DNA of 7,249 bases from UBA7398 sp964597305. GTDB taxonomy: Bacteria; Actinomycetota; Actinomycetes; Nanopelagicales; Nanopelagicaceae. The stretch lies in contig CAZQWU010000049.1 of assembly GCA_964597305.1 (NCBI GenBank), forward strand, positions 1-7,249, read 5' to 3'. The position numbers were made by a program, and so were the translations under genes. The notes beneath the pieces are model-generated. The model saw only the letters and a list, made by a program, of their open reading frames with translations. It made no database searches and was not told the DNA's origin. This document shows positions 5,342 through 7,249 of this stretch, one piece after another; the stretch's first letter is position 1; each line of letters starts with the position of its first letter.

Positions 5342-6985
5342 ATGACCGAGACCGTGCTCAAGGTGGCAAATTACAACATTGACTTCTGGGTGGAAGGGGT
5401 CTGGTATCCGGCTGCCATCGATATGAATTTTGAGTTAGCGGCGGGCAAGGTTCTAGCAATAGTTGGCGAATCTGGCTCAGGCAAATCTACTACTGCGATG
5501 GGTTTGATGGATCTCTTAGCTTCAAATGCGCGTGTCTCAGGTAGCGTCAAAATAAAAGAGCAAGAAATGGTTGGGGTTAAAAAATCTGTCGTGCGAAAAG
5601 CACGTGGCCGAGATGTTGCATATATTTTCCAAGAACCGATGACTGCGTTAAATCCGGTTTATACGATTGGTTTCCAAATTGTCGAGACATTGCGCACGCA
5701 TTTCGACATGGGGCCACACGATGCAAAAGTACGCGCAATTGAATTACTTACAATGGTCGAAATTCCGGAACCTGAAGCCTCATTTAATAAATACCCTCAT
5801 CAATTATCCGGTGGTCAACGTCAGCGTGCCATGATTGCTCAATCACTTGCCTGTGATCCAGGTTTACTGGTTGCCGATGAACCGACAACAGCGCTTGATG
5901 TAACAGTTCAAGCGGAAATTCTCGATTTGATGCGCAGCCTACGCGATCGACTGAACTCAGCAATTCTCCTTATCACTCATGATATGGGAGTAGTTGCTGA
6001 TCTTGCAGATGACATTTTGGTGATGAAAGATGGTTTAACTGTCGAATATGGAACTTCTGATCAAATTTTCAATCGCCCACAACATCCATATACCCAACAA
6101 CTTCTTGCTGCGGTTCCTAAACTCGGCTCAGTTCGAGTTCGAGAGCTGGCCTCAGACCTCAAGGGATTACCGCCAGTTCTCAGATTAGAAAATGTGTCAA
6201 TTGAGTATCCTAAAAATGGTCGAATTCCAGCGTTTCGGGCCGTTTCAAATTTCACCTTAGATATTTTCCCTGGTGAGATCGTTGGACTTGTGGGTGAATC
6301 AGGTTCAGGGAAAACCACGGTTGGTAGAGCCTCCATCGGATTACTTCCGATTGTTGAAGGTCGACTCCAATTGGTTGGTAAAGATATTTCAAAGCCAACA
6401 TCGCAAGAACTTCGTGAAATTCGACGAAATACGGGAATTGTTTTTCAAGATCCAGCAAGCTCTCTGAACCCACGACTACCAATTGGTGAAAGTATTGGCG
6501 AACCAATATTTTTAGCTAATGAAGCCAAAGGCTCGGAGCTTGATCGACGAGTGGAAGAATTGCTCGATAGCGTTGAATTACCAAAGTCATACCGCAACCG
6601 TTATCCCCACGAATTATCAGGTGGGCAACGCCAGCGCGTCGGAATCGCTCGCGCTCTCGCACTAACTCCAGATCTACTTATTGCAGATGAGCCAACTTCA
6701 GCGCTCGATGTTTCTGTTCAAGCGCGCTTCCTCGATCTCCTGCAGAATCTGCAGGACAAATTGAAATTTGCTTGTCTTTTTATCACCCACGATCTTGCCG
6801 TGGTTGACATACTTTCGCACCGTATTGCTGTGATGCAGAATGGTCGGATCGTTGAAGTTGGTCCTCGAGATCAGATTCTCAAGAGCCCGAAAGAGGAATA
6901 CACAAAGCGACTTATCTCAGCAGTTCCCGTGCCGGACCCAGCGGAACAACGCGCTCGGCGCGAAGCGCGACTCTCAATGAAGTAG
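5342..6985 (+). CDS. Fused two-domain ABC importer ATPase (DppD-DppF type)
   Basis: Cytoplasmic ATPase that powers the importer; both nucleotide-binding domains are on one 547-residue chain. Domain 1 has Walker A GESGSGKST (42-50), Q-loop Gln97, signature LSGGQ (155-159), Walker B LLVADE (175-180, catalytic Glu180) and switch His213. Domain 2 has Walker A GESGSGKTT (318-326), Q-loop Gln369, signature LSGGQ (425-429), Walker B LLIADE (445-450, Glu450) and His483. Both sites therefore look catalytically competent. Each domain is followed by an oligopeptide-transporter C-terminal segment (RPQHPYTQQLLAAVPKL at 245-261; a weaker copy, SPKEEYTKRLISAVPVPDP, at 515-533). ATG 5342 follows CAGGAG (5329-5334). 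The two permeases upstream are its evident partners, although an opposite-strand gene intervenes. Only 26 bp separate the two divergent starts, so its transcript must begin inside or before that gene. Confidence 0.97.
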   Translation: MTETVLKVANYNIDFWVEGVWYPAAIDMNFELAAGKVLAIVGESGSGKSTTAMGLMDLLASNARVSGSVKIKEQEMVGVKKSVVRKARGRDVAYIFQEPMTALNPVYTIGFQIVETLRTHFDMGPHDAKVRAIELLTMVEIPEPEASFNKYPHQLSGGQRQRAMIAQSLACDPGLLVADEPTTALDVTVQAEILDLMRSLRDRLNSAILLITHDMGVVADLADDILVMKDGLTVEYGTSDQIFNRPQHPYTQQLLAAVPKLGSVRVRELASDLKGLPPVLRLENVSIEYPKNGRIPAFRAVSNFTLDIFPGEIVGLVGESGSGKTTVGRASIGLLPIVEGRLQLVGKDISKPTSQELREIRRNTGIVFQDPASSLNPRLPIGESIGEPIFLANEAKGSELDRRVEELLDSVELPKSYRNRYPHELSGGQRQRVGIARALALTPDLLIADEPTSALDVSVQARFLDLLQNLQDKLKFACLFITHDLAVVDILSHRIAVMQNGRIVEVGPRDQILKSPKEEYTKRLISAVPVPDPAEQRARREARLSMK

Positions 6986-6989
6986 TCCA

Positions 6990-7013
6990 CTCTCATAGCC
7001 GAAGTATGAAGAG
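6990..7013 (+). terminator. Weak hairpin just after the ATPase gene
   Basis: CTCTCATA (6990-6997) pairs with TATGA-A-GAG (7005-7013) with one bulged base and a 7-base loop, starting four bases after the stop codon. There is no T-run behind it, so it may be a 3' stabilising or factor-dependent element rather than an intrinsic terminator, or chance. Confidence 0.25.
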
Positions 7014-7161
7014 GGTAAAGGTTTCTGACATATTCTATTTTGGCAGCAGAATGTCAATCTCAATACTTTTTACTCTCCTCACAGTTTTACAAATTTTTTC
7101 TTTCCCTGGGCAATTCCGATATGAAGAACAGACTGGTCATGGCACTGTTCTTGCGCAATAG
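7006..7161 (+). CDS. Possible small membrane protein or truncated gene (51 codons)
   Basis: An ATG at 7006 opens a 51-codon frame ending in TAG at 7159-7161; a second in-frame ATG lies at 7051. The product has a basic start (MKRVKVSD), one hydrophobic helix (about residues 17-35, SISILFTLLTVLQIFSF), then FPGQFRYEEQTGHGTVLAQ. The helix-plus-SFPGQF pattern reminds me of the first membrane segment of larger DUF2975-like proteins, so this might be the front end of a decayed gene, but that is recollection and not proven. No clear RBS precedes either start. The region is T-rich, which alone favours hydrophobic translations, and its 3' part coincides with an inverted repeat, so it may not be a gene. 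Confidence 0.35.
   Translation: MKRVKVSDIFYFGSRMSISILFTLLTVLQIFSFPGQFRYEEQTGHGTVLAQ
7124..7152. terminator. Inverted repeat between convergent genes
   Basis: AAGAACAG (7124-7131) and CTGTTCTT (7145-7152) form a perfect 8-bp stem around a 13-base loop. It lies between the convergent ends of the ATPase gene (+) and the partial gene (-), the usual place for a shared terminator. Downstream on the plus strand is AT-rich but not a clean T-run; on the minus strand the stem runs into TTCTTCAT. It overlaps the tail of the possible small ORF at 7006-7161. Confidence 0.4.
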
Positions 7162-7195
7162 TATTTAAGTTATATTTATTTCGTTTGGAAAGTTC

Positions 7196-7249
7196 TTACT
7201 TCTTCTTAAAACCTTTCGGACAACTTGTTGCTACCAGCGTTACTGTCTT
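7196..7249 (-). CDS. C-terminal end of a protein with CPKGFKKK tail (partial)
   Basis: Reading leftwards from the window edge, 17 codons give KTVTLVATSCPKGFKKK before TAA at 7198-7196. The remainder lies beyond the window, so no function can be named. The tail, a Cys-Pro-x-Gly-aromatic-Lys-Lys(-Lys) ending, resembles one I remember at the C-termini of secreted or surface proteins of freshwater actinobacteria (often with a K.T.CVKGK-like stretch before it); this is memory, not a search. The frame ends cleanly and is convergent with the ATPase gene, which fits a true gene end. Confidence 0.55.
   Translation of the reverse strand, partial: KTVTLVATSCPKGFKKK

Noticed and set aside
4824..5345. 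Plus-strand 173-codon frame as an ordinary protein-coding gene
   Set aside because: Its translation is Ser/His/Cys-rich with no helix or domain pattern, and it is the exact-register antisense of a coherent PH-domain membrane protein. It is kept as an observation about coupling, not as a gene.
6061..6506. Minus- and plus-strand short frames inside the second ATPase domain
   Set aside because: Shadows of the Walker A to Q-loop region of a strongly conserved gene.
5342..6985. ATPase as an accidental fusion or a degenerate half
   Set aside because: Both halves keep every catalytic motif, and fused DppD-DppF ATPases are a common normal form in this transporter class.

Overview
The window holds a family 5 (peptide/opine/nickel class) ABC importer locus. 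By eye the base composition is around the mid-40s % GC. A low-GC actinobacterium is the best guess, perhaps a freshwater acI/Nanopelagicales-like lineage. This rests on the membrane-anchored bPH_6-type PH-domain protein (an actinobacterial family), several starts without a clear ribosome binding site, and a downstream partial gene ending in a CPKGFKKK tail that I remember from secreted proteins of such organisms. The taxonomic call is inference only.

Layout: positions 1-137 are a 5' leader with a good Shine-Dalgarno but no confident promoter. 138-2012 (+) encodes the substrate-binding protein. A strong 15-bp hairpin (2039-2074) separates it from the permeases. 2182-3729 (+) is a DppB-type permease that starts at TTG and carries an unusual block of extra membrane segments. 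3736-4824 (+) is the DppC-type permease, 6 bp downstream. 4821-5315 (-) is a small two-helix membrane protein with a PH domain, lying antisense inside the operon. 5342-6985 (+) is a fused DppD-DppF ATPase with two complete nucleotide-binding domains. 6986-7195 is a convergent intergenic stretch with hairpins and one possible small membrane-protein ORF (7006-7161). 7196-7249 (-) is the 3' end of a gene that continues beyond the window.

How it works together: the binding protein captures a solute outside the membrane, the two permeases form the channel, and the two ATPase halves on one chain drive import. All core parts are present and look intact. The sequence does not settle the substrate; short peptides are the default guess.

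The transporter chemistry is ordinary; the architecture is what deserves attention. An opposite-strand gene sits between permease and ATPase. Its stop codon interlocks with the permease stop in a CTAG. Its antisense strand is open in exact codon register across the whole gap, with TAGTG and ATGA junctions at the two ends. The DppB-type permease is about 180-200 residues longer than usual. The binding protein has a secretion signal but no lipobox cysteine. I found no CRISPR, phage, transposon or RNA gene.
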